Notes under the pieces: generated by a model
Database searches by the model: none
What the model was told of the DNA's origin: nothing
Seen by the model: the letters and a program-made list of their open reading frames with translations, nothing else
In this document: piece after piece, positions 33,836 through 41,814 of the stretch
How the letters are laid out: each line of letters opens with the position of its first letter
Numbering within the stretch: the first letter of the stretch is position 1
NCBI RefSeq assembly: GCF_001262635.1
Contig: NZ_JXYH01000025.1
Location: 1-55,919, forward strand
Source of the DNA: Aestuariivita boseongensis
Lineage (GTDB): Bacteria > Pseudomonadota > Alphaproteobacteria > Rhodobacterales > Rhodobacteraceae
Reading direction: 5' to 3'
Length of the DNA: 55,919 nt
Translations under genes and position numbers: made by a program

Positions 33836-34210
33836 TCAGTCCGAGGTCAGGCCAAAAGCGACCTGACCCAGGCTGATCGGAGAGTGCGCCAGATCGATGA
33901 AGCGTTTTTCATCGGCCAGCAACTCTCGACCCGCGGCGCGGCCTTCAGGGCTGGTCATGGCCGCGTCCAGATCGGCGCGGTCGGACCAGGTCATCTCGGC
34001 GAAGCCATCGAAGGGCTCTGGCGCGTTGCGGATCTCTCCTAATGCCGTGCCCATCGCATCTTCGATCGTGTGGATCTGGTTGTAGACGGCAAAACGCAGG
34101 GCCTTACGGTGTTTTTCCACCAGCGGACCATGCGTTTCGCGCCAATAGGTCTGAAAGTCTTCGCGCGTTAGGTGCGGCTGTCGCCGCAGGCAAAAAATCA
34201 GTCTCAACAT
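33836..34210 (-). CDS. EthD-domain protein
   Basis: This 124-residue ferredoxin-fold dimeric protein of the EthD family starts MLRLIFCLRRQPHLTREDFQTYWRETHGPLV. The TREDFQTYWRETHGP run is the family signature. The rest covers the beta-alpha repeat with AEMTWSDRADLDAAMTSPEG. EthD-like proteins accompany oxidative degradation systems such as P450s, and some act as small lyases or isomerases; the function here is unknown. The frame stays open upstream to 34837, but that part is not protein-like and the ATG at 34210 is the natural start. It converges on the acyl-CoA dehydrogenase gene. Confidence 0.85.
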   Translation of the reverse strand: MLRLIFCLRRQPHLTREDFQTYWRETHGPLVEKHRKALRFAVYNQIHTIEDAMGTALGEIRNAPEPFDGFAEMTWSDRADLDAAMTSPEGRAAGRELLADEKRFIDLAHSPISLGQVAFGLTSD

Positions 34211-34622
34211 CTGGTTCCATTCCTGTTTTGAACAATGCCACGAGTTTGCAAGGATCACCCCTGACGCACTTTTACCAGTGTTCCGGTCGGACGGCACGCC
34301 GCTTGTCTCAAACCTGCAAAGCGGCGGTGTCCCTGGTATTTGGGCTCGACTGCGCCGTTGGTCTTGTAGCGTGGTGTGGTCTCTGAGCCGAAACAAGGAC
34401 AGCTCTGCCGCCCTTGTAGAGACGAGTTCGAACTGGTTTGCCAGCACCGCCACCCCCCCCTGACTTCGCAGTTGAGCTGGATCCGTGACAACAGGACGAT
34501 GAGAGCCAGTCGGCCCAGCGAAGAGGCGGTGTTGTATGAAGACGAAGGAACCACCGGCAACACCGAATTCTCCCGGATGTTCTTGGGGCGGGCCGGCTGC
34601 TTGCGCGCGATGCGCACGCGCT
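34211..34622. other. 412-bp stretch without a recognisable gene
   Basis: This gap lies between the EthD gene and the end of the ABC importer operon. Open frames cross it on both strands, but none resembles a known protein. A C8 homopolymer occurs near 34452. Composition and the lack of codon bias suggest decayed DNA, possibly an old mobile-element remnant, which I cannot confirm. Confidence 0.4.
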
Positions 34623-35417
34623 TCAGACCCAGCGCTGGTGCGGATCGGGCAGCGGGATCGCCGACAGCAGCTCGCGCGTATAGTCCGCCCTGGGTGCGTC
34701 GAACAATTGGGCCGTGTCCGCTTCTTCGACGATCTCACCCTGGTGAAGCACCAGAACCCGCGTGCAAAGGCGGCGGATGACGGACAGATCATGGCTGATG
34801 AAGGCAAGGGTAAGGCCAAGATCGCGCACCAGCTCACCCAGAAAGTTCAAAACCTGGGCTTGCGAGGATACATCGAGGCCCGACACGATTTCATCGGCGA
34901 GGATGAAATCCGGCCGCAACGCGATCGCGCGGGCAATGCCCACCCTCTGACGCTGGCCGCCGCTGAGTTCATGCGGATAGCGGGCGGCGAAAGACTGTGG
35001 CAGACCGACCATGTCGAGCGCCTCTTTCACCCGCGCGTCGACATTGTCCATGCGATGCAGGCGCATCGGTCCGGCGATCAGACCGCCCACCCGGCGGCGC
35101 GGGTTCAGAGAGGACATGGGATCCTGAAAGATCATCTGGAACCGCCGGCGCATGCCGCGCAGCGCGTCTTCGTCCATGTGAGTGATGTCGGTGCCGTCGA
35201 ACCGGATCGATCCGGCATCGGGTTTCAGCAGCCGAAGCATCGCCCGGCCCAGCGTGGACTTGCCCGAGCCCGACCCGCCGACGATCCCCAGCACGGTGCC
35301 CTTGGGCAAATCGAAACTGATGCCTTTCAAGACTTCGACCCGTGGCGCGGCGCCCAGGAGCGGTTTATGCGCGAGGTCCGGAAACGACAGCCGCAGATCT
35401 CGGATTTCGTACATCAT
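34623..35417 (-). CDS. ABC importer ATP-binding protein (OppF/DppF-like)
   Basis: This 264-residue nucleotide-binding subunit has Walker A GIVGGSGSGKSTLG, signature LSGGQRQRVGIARAIAL, Walker B DFILADEIVSGLD and the H-loop in LAFISHDLSVIRRL. The EIVSGLD form, with isoleucine-valine in place of the usual proline-threonine (DEPTSGLD), resembles other Dpp/Opp-type ATPases (DEAVSALD). The C-terminal Opp/Dpp extension (DYTRELLSAIPLPDP) is short. It is the last gene of the importer operon, overlapping the first ATPase by 4 bp. The two ATPases would form a heterodimer under the two permeases. Confidence 0.9.
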   Translation of the reverse strand: MMYEIRDLRLSFPDLAHKPLLGAAPRVEVLKGISFDLPKGTVLGIVGGSGSGKSTLGRAMLRLLKPDAGSIRFDGTDITHMDEDALRGMRRRFQMIFQDPMSSLNPRRRVGGLIAGPMRLHRMDNVDARVKEALDMVGLPQSFAARYPHELSGGQRQRVGIARAIALRPDFILADEIVSGLDVSSQAQVLNFLGELVRDLGLTLAFISHDLSVIRRLCTRVLVLHQGEIVEEADTAQLFDAPRADYTRELLSAIPLPDPHQRWV

Positions 35418-36286
35418 CGGGTGCCCGCCCTTATGTCGTGAAACCGCACTTCCTCCTCTACCGCATCGATCACATTGGCCGGCACCGGCATCAGACTGCC
35501 TTCAGGGTCCAGATAGGAGGGCGTCGCGGCCAGAAGCGCTTGCGAATAGGGGTGAATGGGCCGCATGAAGAACCGCTGCATACGGGCCTCTTCCACCACT
35601 TTGCCTGCGTACAGCACAGACAGCGTGTCGCAGATTTTCGAGACCACGCCCAGATCATGTGTGACGAACAACAGCGCTGTGCCGTGGCGGTGCTGCATGT
35701 TCCGTATCAGGCGCAGGATCTGTTTTTGGACAGTGACGTCCAGCGCCGTGGTTGGCTCGTCCGCAATGATCAGCTTGGGTTCGGCGGCAAAGGCCGAGGC
35801 GATCAGGATGCGCTGGCGCATGCCGCCCGACAGCTCATGCGGATAGCTGCGCATTACCCGGGAGATCTGGGGAATCTGGACCTCATCAAGCAATTCGCGC
35901 GCGCGCGCATCGGCATCCGCCGCAGTCCAGCCGAGGATATCGACCAGGCGCCGGGTGATCTGCGGACCGATGCGTTTGGAGGGGTTGAGCGCGGTCAGAG
36001 GGTCCTGCGGGATCAGGGCCGCCGTTGCGCCGATGCGCCGGCGCCGGTCAGCGGGTGACTGCGACAAAAGCTCGGTTCCGTCCAGCCAGATCTCGCCCGC
36101 CGTTATCTCCATCGCGCGCGGAAGCGTGCCCAGCAAGGTCTTGCCGATCATTGATTTGCCGGCCCCGGATTCCCCAACCAGACCATGCACCTGTCCCGCC
36201 GCCACCTCCAGCGACACTGACCGCAGGATCACCGGCCCGTTCTTCAGCCGGACGGTCAGATTTCGGATGGACAGATACGCGCTCAT
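35414..36286 (-). CDS. ABC importer ATP-binding protein (OppD/DppD-like)
   Basis: This protein has about 290 residues, starting MSAYLSIRNLTVRLKNGP. It has Walker A GLVGESGAGKSMIGKTLL, Q-loop region ALIPQDPLTALNPSKRIG, signature LSGGMRQRILIASAF, Walker B KLIIADEPTTALDVTVQ and H-loop LLFVTHDLGVVSKI. The C-terminal oligopeptide-transporter domain (RPIHPYSQALLAATP) is present, as in OppD. The frame is open upstream to 37087, but that part is a shadow of the permease gene. The ATG at 36286 overlaps the permease stop (ATGA) and is the real start. Confidence 0.92.
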   Translation of the reverse strand: MSAYLSIRNLTVRLKNGPVILRSVSLEVAAGQVHGLVGESGAGKSMIGKTLLGTLPRAMEITAGEIWLDGTELLSQSPADRRRRIGATAALIPQDPLTALNPSKRIGPQITRRLVDILGWTAADADARARELLDEVQIPQISRVMRSYPHELSGGMRQRILIASAFAAEPKLIIADEPTTALDVTVQKQILRLIRNMQHRHGTALLFVTHDLGVVSKICDTLSVLYAGKVVEEARMQRFFMRPIHPYSQALLAATPSYLDPEGSLMPVPANVIDAVEEEVRFHDIRAGTR

Positions 36287-37134
36287 CGCAGCACCGGGTC
36301 GAAGCGGTCTTTCAATCCTTCGCCCAATTGCGAAAAGCTGAGCACGGTCAGAAACAGCGCCACCAGCGGGAAGACCAGAACCCACCAGGCCTGATGGACT
36401 GATGTGCGGCCCTCGGCGATCATGCCGCCCCATGTGGGGCTGTCGGTAGAAATCGACAGGTTCACGAAACTCAGAATCGCCTCGACAATCACGGCAATGC
36501 CCATTTCCAGCGTGAGCAGAGCCACCACCGTGGGCAGTACGTTGGGCAGAATTTCGGCCAACATCGTGCTGAACCGCGTGCGACCGGCAACCTGCGCGCT
36601 GGCGACGTAATCCATGGCGCCTTGCGTCAGGGCCTCGGCCCGTATCACGCGCGCGAAGCGGGTCCAGTCGATCACAATGATGGCAATGATGATCGACATC
36701 AGGCCGGGGCCAAGCACCGCGATCAGAAGGATTGCGAACAGCACCGGCGGAAAGGCCATCCAGATGTCGACAAGCCGGCTGATCACGCGGTCGGCCCAGC
36801 CGCGGTAGTACCCGGCCATCAACCCCAGGCTCGCCCCGATGACGCAGGTGATCGTGCCCGCCACCAATGCCACGATCATCGCGATCTGCGCACCATGGAT
36901 GATCCGAGACAGCACGTCCCGGCCAAGGCTGTCGGTGCCCAGCCAGTACCCCGGTTCGGCCCCGTCCATCCAGAACGGCGGCATGCGCCCCAGAAACAGA
37001 TCTTGCGCCAGAGGATCGTGCGGCGCGATTAGGGGCGCAAAGATCGCCGCCAGCGCCAGCAGCGCAATCCAGCCGCCCGACAACCACAGGCGCAGGCCAA
37101 TGGGGCGTTTGACCTCGGCGCGCGCGTCACGCAT
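36283..37134 (-). CDS. ABC importer permease (OppC/DppC-like)
   Basis: This 283-residue inner-membrane permease has a cytoplasmic N-terminus, a first helix at about residues 15-38 and five further helices. The Opp/Dpp N-terminal domain (FAPLIAPHDPLAQD, FLGTDSLGRDVLSRIIHGAQ-type element seen as YWLGTDSLGRDVLSRIIHGA) is clear. The EAA loop is EALTQGAMDYVASAQVAGRTR, which docks the ATPase. It overlaps the second permease by 8 bp and the ATPase by 4 bp. The family imports peptides, nickel, glutathione or opines; the substrate is undefined because the binding protein is truncated. Confidence 0.92.
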   Translation of the reverse strand: MRDARAEVKRPIGLRLWLSGGWIALLALAAIFAPLIAPHDPLAQDLFLGRMPPFWMDGAEPGYWLGTDSLGRDVLSRIIHGAQIAMIVALVAGTITCVIGASLGLMAGYYRGWADRVISRLVDIWMAFPPVLFAILLIAVLGPGLMSIIIAIIVIDWTRFARVIRAEALTQGAMDYVASAQVAGRTRFSTMLAEILPNVLPTVVALLTLEMGIAVIVEAILSFVNLSISTDSPTWGGMIAEGRTSVHQAWWVLVFPLVALFLTVLSFSQLGEGLKDRFDPVLR

Positions 37135-38137
37135 GGCGCAGCCTGGGGTTCAGCACGACATAGAGCATGTCGACCAGCAGGTTGATCACCGTGAACAGAA
37201 GGGCAAAGAGGATCACAATCCCCTGGATCAGCGGCAGGTCGCGGTTGATCACTGCGTCGATGGCCATATTGCCCAAACCTTCATAGCTGAATAGCCGTTC
37301 GATGATCACCGTTCCGCCGATCAGGAAGGTGAACTGAACGCCGATCAGCGTCAGCGTCGGAAGAACCGCGTTCGGCAGCGCCTCGCGCGTGATTACGTGC
37401 TGTTCGCTGTATCCCTTGGTGCGCGCCAGCGTCACGTAGTCCAGATGCATCGTTTCCTTCAGCGATTGCTTGAGCAATTGCGCGATGATGGCCGCCAGCG
37501 GGATCGCAAGCGCCAGTGCGGGCATGAAGGAATGCGACAGAAGATGTCCAACGACATCGAAGCGCAAGCGCAACAGCGCTTCGAACAGGTAGAAATTAGT
37601 GGCGAAATCGAAATCGAGGCTGGGAGAGACCCGCCCGGAGATGCTGAAGATCGGCCACAGCACGCCAAACAGCAGGATTAGCACCAGACCCCACAGGAAA
37701 TCCGGGATCGACAAGGCCATGCCCGCCGTCACATCCACCGCCGCCTCGGTTGTCGTGTCGCGGTAAAGCGTCCCCATGAGCGCGAGGGCCCCGCCCAAGA
37801 GCATTGCCATGACCAAGGCCACGATCGACAGCTCCAGTGTGGCGGGCAGGCGGCCCAGCACCAGATCGGCCACCGGCTGACGCAGCGAGATCGAGGTGCC
37901 GAAATCGCCCTGCAAGACGCCGGCGCCCCAGATCAAAAACTGCTGAAAGATCGACTTGTCGAAACCGTAAAGCGCTTCAAGCCGGGCTATATCGTCGTCG
38001 GTGGCGCCTGGCGGCAGCATCATCGCGATCGGATTGCCCGGTACAACGCGGATGACCACGAAGACGATCACCGCCACGCCGAATAGCGTCACGGCGGTGG
38101 TCGAAAGCCGGATCAGGATGTTGCGCAGCGCTGTCAC
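37127..38137 (-). CDS. ABC importer permease (OppB/DppB-like)
   Basis: This 336-residue permease has an N-terminal helix (ALRNILIRLSTTAVTLFGVAVIVF), the family stretch RVVPGNPIAMML, a large periplasmic loop with GDFGTSISLRQPVADLVLGRLPATLEL, and the EAA loop LDYVTLARTKGYSEQHVITREALPNA. The C-terminus (FSYEGLGNMAIDAVINRDLPLIQG) is conserved. It is the first intact gene of the operon on the reverse strand. Upstream in the same direction lies only the truncated binding-protein gene. The permease, ATPases and partner appear intact, so the system could still work with another binding protein. Confidence 0.92.
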   Translation of the reverse strand: MTALRNILIRLSTTAVTLFGVAVIVFVVIRVVPGNPIAMMLPPGATDDDIARLEALYGFDKSIFQQFLIWGAGVLQGDFGTSISLRQPVADLVLGRLPATLELSIVALVMAMLLGGALALMGTLYRDTTTEAAVDVTAGMALSIPDFLWGLVLILLFGVLWPIFSISGRVSPSLDFDFATNFYLFEALLRLRFDVVGHLLSHSFMPALALAIPLAAIIAQLLKQSLKETMHLDYVTLARTKGYSEQHVITREALPNAVLPTLTLIGVQFTFLIGGTVIIERLFSYEGLGNMAIDAVINRDLPLIQGIVILFALLFTVINLLVDMLYVVLNPRLRHA

Positions 38138-38198
38138 TTTGGTTCTTTCCTGTGGAACGGGGCCGCGCAGGCAGCCCCGTTCGATCTGGTATGAGGCC

Positions 38199-38810
38199 TC
38201 ACGCCCGGGTCATCAGGTGTGGCAGCAAGGCGCCCGAGCGGTGTGGCGTGACCTTCACCGCAGCACTGTGCAGGATCGGCTGGACGTATTGCAGAAGCGG
38301 GATCACCTCGGCGTTTTCCGCAATGTGGCGGTCGACCTCTTTCCAACCGGCAATGCGCTTGTCTTCGTCTGCTTCCCCCCAGAGAGGCAGGATCATGTTG
38401 AACGTGTCCTCGCCATCCCAGACTGAATGCGGCGAAGGTCCGAACATCGCGAAACCGGTCGAGGTCGTCGGATCCCCGACCGAGTTGCCCCAGTTATAGA
38501 AAGCCGCAGGCGCCAGCTGGTCGGCGGCGCGCAGTTCGAAATGCTTGGCGATCTCATAGACTTCGATCTCGGCCTCGATACCGACCCGGCGCCAAAGACC
38601 GACAATGGCCTGGATCATCTCGTAATCCTTGGGTTTGAAGCCACGTGTCGTCTGAATGGTGAACCGCACCGGATTGTCGGGGCCATAGCCCGACTCGGCA
38701 AGAAGGGACTTGGCGAGTTCGGGGTCGTAAGGCACTTCGATGCTGGGGTCATAGGCGACATAATCCGGCGTTTGCAGCGTATCGATTGGGATCCCGTAAG
38801 CGTCAGGACC
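38199..38810 (-). pseudogene. Truncated ABC solute-binding protein (C-terminal fragment)
   Basis: The frame encodes about 203 residues homologous to the C-terminal part of Opp/Dpp-type binding proteins. It starts at about GPDAYGIPIDTLQTPDYVAYDP and continues YDPELAKSLLAESGYGPDNP (the typical hinge repeat), DYEMIQAIVGLWRRVGIEAEI and a normal C-terminus. Intact family members have about 500 residues and an export signal; both the N-terminal 60 percent and the signal are missing. An internal GTG at 38735 could start a 178-residue peptide, but it could not be exported. Upstream the sequence switches at about 38800 to a phnL relic. This is the importer's own binding protein, broken by deletion or recombination. 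Confidence 0.82.
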
Positions 38811-39093
38811 ACTTGGCGATTGGCCGCATCGAGGATGGCGATTGGCTCATCCGGCGGCCTGCCGGGATTGGCATGAACCAATCCGGGGGCGATGTTGACG
38901 CGCTGTTGCTCGCCTCTGGAAAAGGGTGTCGGCGACAGAGTCCAGAGCCGCTGAGGGGTATTGAGCTGCCGCAGCAATGCACTTGAGCGAGCCCGCGCGC
39001 TTCGACCGAAACACCCATGCTGCGCAAAGGCTCGGTGACCACAACCAGCGTCGGGACCCGCGGTTCATGCGATTGCCCAAGCCCCTGCGCCAC
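38798..39093 (-). pseudogene. phnL: Frameshifted remnant of phnL (C-P lyase ABC-type protein)
   Basis: Two frames together match the central part of PhnL, an ABC-ATPase-like subunit of the carbon-phosphorus lyase system. Frame one (39093 to about 38983) reads RVPTLVVVTEPLRSMGVSVEA, like the PRVPALDVVAEPLLARGV region. Then frame two (38977 to 38798) reads RLWTLSPTPFSRGEQQRVNI, and next DEPIAILDAANRQVVL. This mirrors PhnL's TFSGGEQQRVNIARGF signature and its LLLLDEPTASLDA Walker B, which here has lost its hydrophobic residues (GRPPDEP). A frameshift, missing ends and a damaged Walker B make it a pseudogene. No other phn gene is present in the window. Confidence 0.78.
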
Positions 39094-39340
39094 TGTCCAA
39101 TCGCCAAACGCGGCACTGCCCCCGGCCCATCCTTCCTTAGGGTTTTGGACTGTTGCACCGGATTTTGCCTTTCTGTTGATCGGCCCGTGCTTTCTCCAGC
39201 CCGGTCGCGAGAAGGAAGAGAGTTACCAGTCTTTTGCAGGCCGCAGCAAACTTGGCTGCATACACCCAAACTGCTTCCGTGCCACGGCTTTGTCAGGTTT
39301 TCCGAGGGTCGTGCAGACGTGTCGTCATCTGAAGACATCC
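39094..39340. other. Non-coding stretch between the phnL relic and cheB
   Basis: I see no gene here. The open frames are short and do not continue the PhnL homology. The cheB gene ends at 39341 on the same strand, so this would be the 3' side of the chemotaxis operon; no clear intrinsic terminator is visible. Confidence 0.4.
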
Positions 39341-40423
39341 TCATCCACCGGACTGCCCGGCGATGCGGTTGATCGTGTTTGCAATGCCGTCCAGATCAAG
39401 TTCGCGCGACACTGCGCCGATTTTCTTGGCCTCCGCCGGCATTCCATAGACGACGCATGATTCCTCGTTTTGTCCAAAGGTGTGTGCGCCTGCATTGCGC
39501 ATTTCCAGCAACCCCTTCGCGCCATCATCTCCCATGCCGGTCAGGATGAACCCACTGGCGTTTGGTCCGGCATATTGCGCCACGGACCGGAACAGCACAT
39601 CGACCGACGGACGGTGGCGATTGACCAGCGGCCCGTCACGGACCTCAACGCAATATGTCGCGCCGCTTCTGCGCAGAAGCATATGGCGGTTTCCCGGAGC
39701 GATCAGTGCTTGTCCGCGCAGCAAGGTGTCCCCGTTTGCGGCTTCTTTGACGGTAATTGCGCAAGATGAATCCAGCCGTTTGGCGAAAGCGGCAGTGAAA
39801 CTTTCTGGCATGTGTTGGACGATCACAATCGGTGGCGAAAACGGCGAGAGCCGCTCAAGCACCAAGCGCAAAGCATCTGTTCCGCCAGTCGAAGCGCCGA
39901 TGGCGATCACTGTTTCTGTTGTTTTGGCCATCGCGCGACCGGTCGGGGCCGGCAGCACCGCGTCCGCGCTGGCCTTCGATCTGTGCGATGCGCCGCGGCC
40001 GAGGCGTTCGGTCCGCGCCTGCGCGGCGCCAAGGACGGCGTTCTGAATCATGATTTTCTGATCCAGAAGGGCATCTCGCACGCCCAGGCTTGGCTTTTGG
40101 ATGATGTCGACAGCACCCGCGGCAAGTACGCTTTCAAGCGTGGCGGTGCCGTCGCCAACCAGAGATGAACAAACCACGACCGGCATCGGGTGCTGTGCCA
40201 TGAGCCGGCGCAAGAAGGTCACCCCGTCCATCCGCGGCATTTCCACGTCCAGAGTGATGACATCGGGCTTTTCGCGTTTGAGGATCTCGGAGGCGCGGAA
40301 AGGATCCGCAGCGGTTCCCATAACCTCGAGCGCGGGATGGTCACTGATGATGCGCACCAGCGTTTCGCGTACAGAGGCACTGTCGTCCACGATCAGGACG
40401 CGGATGTTTCGCTTCGGCGTCAT
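39341..40423 (-). CDS. cheB: Chemotaxis protein-glutamate methylesterase CheB
   Basis: This 360-residue response regulator demethylates (and deamidates) receptor glutamates. The N-terminal receiver domain has the acidic pair in LIVDDSAS and the phosphorylation site Asp59 (DVITLDVEMPRMDG). A linker of about 50 residues follows, then the methylesterase domain with the catalytic triad Ser178 (GASTGGTDAL), His204 (VQHMPESFT) and Asp300 (TGMGDDGAKGL). The domain order and residues are intact. It is the last gene of the chemotaxis operon, 6 bp after cheR. Phosphorylation by CheA would activate it for adaptation. Confidence 0.95.
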   Translation of the reverse strand: MTPKRNIRVLIVDDSASVRETLVRIISDHPALEVMGTAADPFRASEILKREKPDVITLDVEMPRMDGVTFLRRLMAQHPMPVVVCSSLVGDGTATLESVLAAGAVDIIQKPSLGVRDALLDQKIMIQNAVLGAAQARTERLGRGASHRSKASADAVLPAPTGRAMAKTTETVIAIGASTGGTDALRLVLERLSPFSPPIVIVQHMPESFTAAFAKRLDSSCAITVKEAANGDTLLRGQALIAPGNRHMLLRRSGATYCVEVRDGPLVNRHRPSVDVLFRSVAQYAGPNASGFILTGMGDDGAKGLLEMRNAGAHTFGQNEESCVVYGMPAEAKKIGAVSRELDLDGIANTINRIAGQSGG

Positions 40424-40429
40424 GTGCGA

Positions 40430-41287
40430 TCAACCTTTGATGTAAATTGAGGGCTCGATGACCTTCAGGTCGCGATGGGAAAACCCCGTTTCGCTGTGTC
40501 CAGTAAGTAGATAGCCGCCGGGTTTGATCCGGCCGACAACGCGATTGATGACCTGTGTTTTCACATCGTCGGGAAAGTAGATCAAAACATTCCTCAAAAA
40601 GGCGACATCGGCTTGAATGCCAGTGAGACCGTCACCGGTGACCAGATTGCCCGGCCGCCATTCGGCCGCGGCCCTCAGTTCCGGAACAATGCGTAAGCGT
40701 CCGTCGCCCGACTTCGAGTGCATGAAATAGCGTCGGACCGTATCTTGCGGAATGCCGTTCACCTCATCAGCATCGTAGATCGCGCGCTTGGCAAGATCGA
40801 CGACCTTCCGCGACAGGTCAGTCGCAATCAACTTGGCGCGGAACGGGGTGTTGATATTGCGCCGGACTTGGTCGGCAACCATGAGAGCCGTCCAACCCTC
40901 CTGGCCGCTGGATGCTGCGGCACTCCAGAACGTGATGGTGCTTCGTTCACGCGTCAGCCTCGGCAAGCCTTCTGCCTGCAGCCAGTCATATTGGCGTTTG
41001 TCGCGGAAGAAGCTGGTCGTATGCACGGTCAGCGCCTCGACAAAGTCGCGGCGCAGGCTCTCTTCGGTGCCCAATGCCGCAATATAGAGGCCGAGGCTGC
41101 TGTATCCGCTGCGCGCCAAGAGAGTCGGCAGGCGGCGTTTGAAGAAACCTTCATTTCGGTCGGTCAGCCGGATGCCCGTGAAGTCCAGCGCGTAGCGGGC
41201 CAGGGCAGAGACTTGCGCTGGCCCGCAGTTCAGCCGTGCTGGTTCGGACAGGTCGGTAAGCACATGCTCTTTCGGAAGCGCTGTCAC
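40430..41287 (-). CDS. cheR: Chemotaxis protein methyltransferase CheR
   Basis: This 285-residue SAM-dependent enzyme methylates receptor glutamates. An N-terminal helical domain (YALDFTGIRLTDRNEGFFKRRL, NFFRDKRQYDW-like TTSFFRDKRQYDWL) is followed by the Rossmann domain with AASSGQEGWTALMVADQ, IATDLSRKVVDLA, NVLIYFPDDVKTQVI and the C-terminal LLTGHSETGFSH. In the SAM loop the usual GCSTGEE reads AAASSGQE, a modest departure. It overlaps the upstream cheW by 4 bp. The receptor at 41804 lacks a NWETF-type C-terminal tether for CheR. Confidence 0.93.
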   Translation of the reverse strand: MTALPKEHVLTDLSEPARLNCGPAQVSALARYALDFTGIRLTDRNEGFFKRRLPTLLARSGYSSLGLYIAALGTEESLRRDFVEALTVHTTSFFRDKRQYDWLQAEGLPRLTRERSTITFWSAAASSGQEGWTALMVADQVRRNINTPFRAKLIATDLSRKVVDLAKRAIYDADEVNGIPQDTVRRYFMHSKSGDGRLRIVPELRAAAEWRPGNLVTGDGLTGIQADVAFLRNVLIYFPDDVKTQVINRVVGRIKPGGYLLTGHSETGFSHRDLKVIEPSIYIKG

Positions 41288-41814
41288 AGAGCAAGTCCCA
41301 TTTCTGCAAAGACATGCGACAGATCAATGATCACGACCAGCCCTCCTTCAAGGCGACACATACCCGTCACAGCGCCTGGTCTGAGGGCGCTGTCGCCGAA
41401 ATCCGGCGGAGCCTCGATCTCGTTTGCTTCGATCTGACAGACATCTCGAACACGGTCTGCGACAACGCCGACCGTCAGCAGCTTGTCGCTGGCGCTAGGG
41501 GTCTCGAACACGATGATCCGGCTGTCTTCTCCCATCGGATCGCTTGATGCGCCAAGCGCCCCGCTCATATTCACGATCGGAATGCTGACGCCACGCACGT
41601 CAACCACACCCTCCACCTGATGCGGGCTGTTCGGCAGCGGCGTGACCTCCTGCATATCAAGGATTTCCCGGACCCGTGTAACCTCTACCGCAAAGATCCT
41701 GTTCGCGATGTCGAAAGTCAGGAACTTTGAAGCGGAGTCGTCCAGGTCCTCGATGGCCGCCCCGGAAACAGCCTGGTATCCGGGGCGGATCGAATGCGCC
41801 TTGTCAGCTTGCAT
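41284..41814 (-). CDS. cheW: Chemotaxis coupling protein CheW
   Basis: This coupling protein of about 176 residues starts [14 protein letters not shown]. After a short variable N-terminus it has the CheW fold: [51 protein letters not shown] and [18 protein letters not shown]. It links the receptor to the CheA kinase. The frame is open to 41883, but the ATG at 41814 gives the natural length; it overlaps the receptor gene's 3' end by 11 bp. It is one of two CheW proteins in this operon, encoded on either side of the receptor gene. Confidence 0.9.
   Translation of the reverse strand: MQADKAHSIRPGYQAVSGAAIEDLDDSASKFLTFDIANRIFAVEVTRVREILDMQEVTPLPNSPHQVEGVVDVRGVSIPIVNMSGALGASSDPMGEDSRIIVFETPSASDKLLTVGVVADRVRDVCQIEANEIEAPPDFGDSALRPGAVTGMCRLEGGLVVIIDLSHVFAEMGLAL

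Noticed and set aside
33836-34837. Long version of the EthD protein
   Set aside because: The upstream 200 codons run through the orphan block and the ATPase 3' end and are not protein-like; the EthD domain starts at 34210.
36287-37087. N-terminal extension of the OppD-like ATPase
   Set aside because: The extension reads through the permease gene in another frame; the ATPase starts at 36286 with an ATGA overlap.
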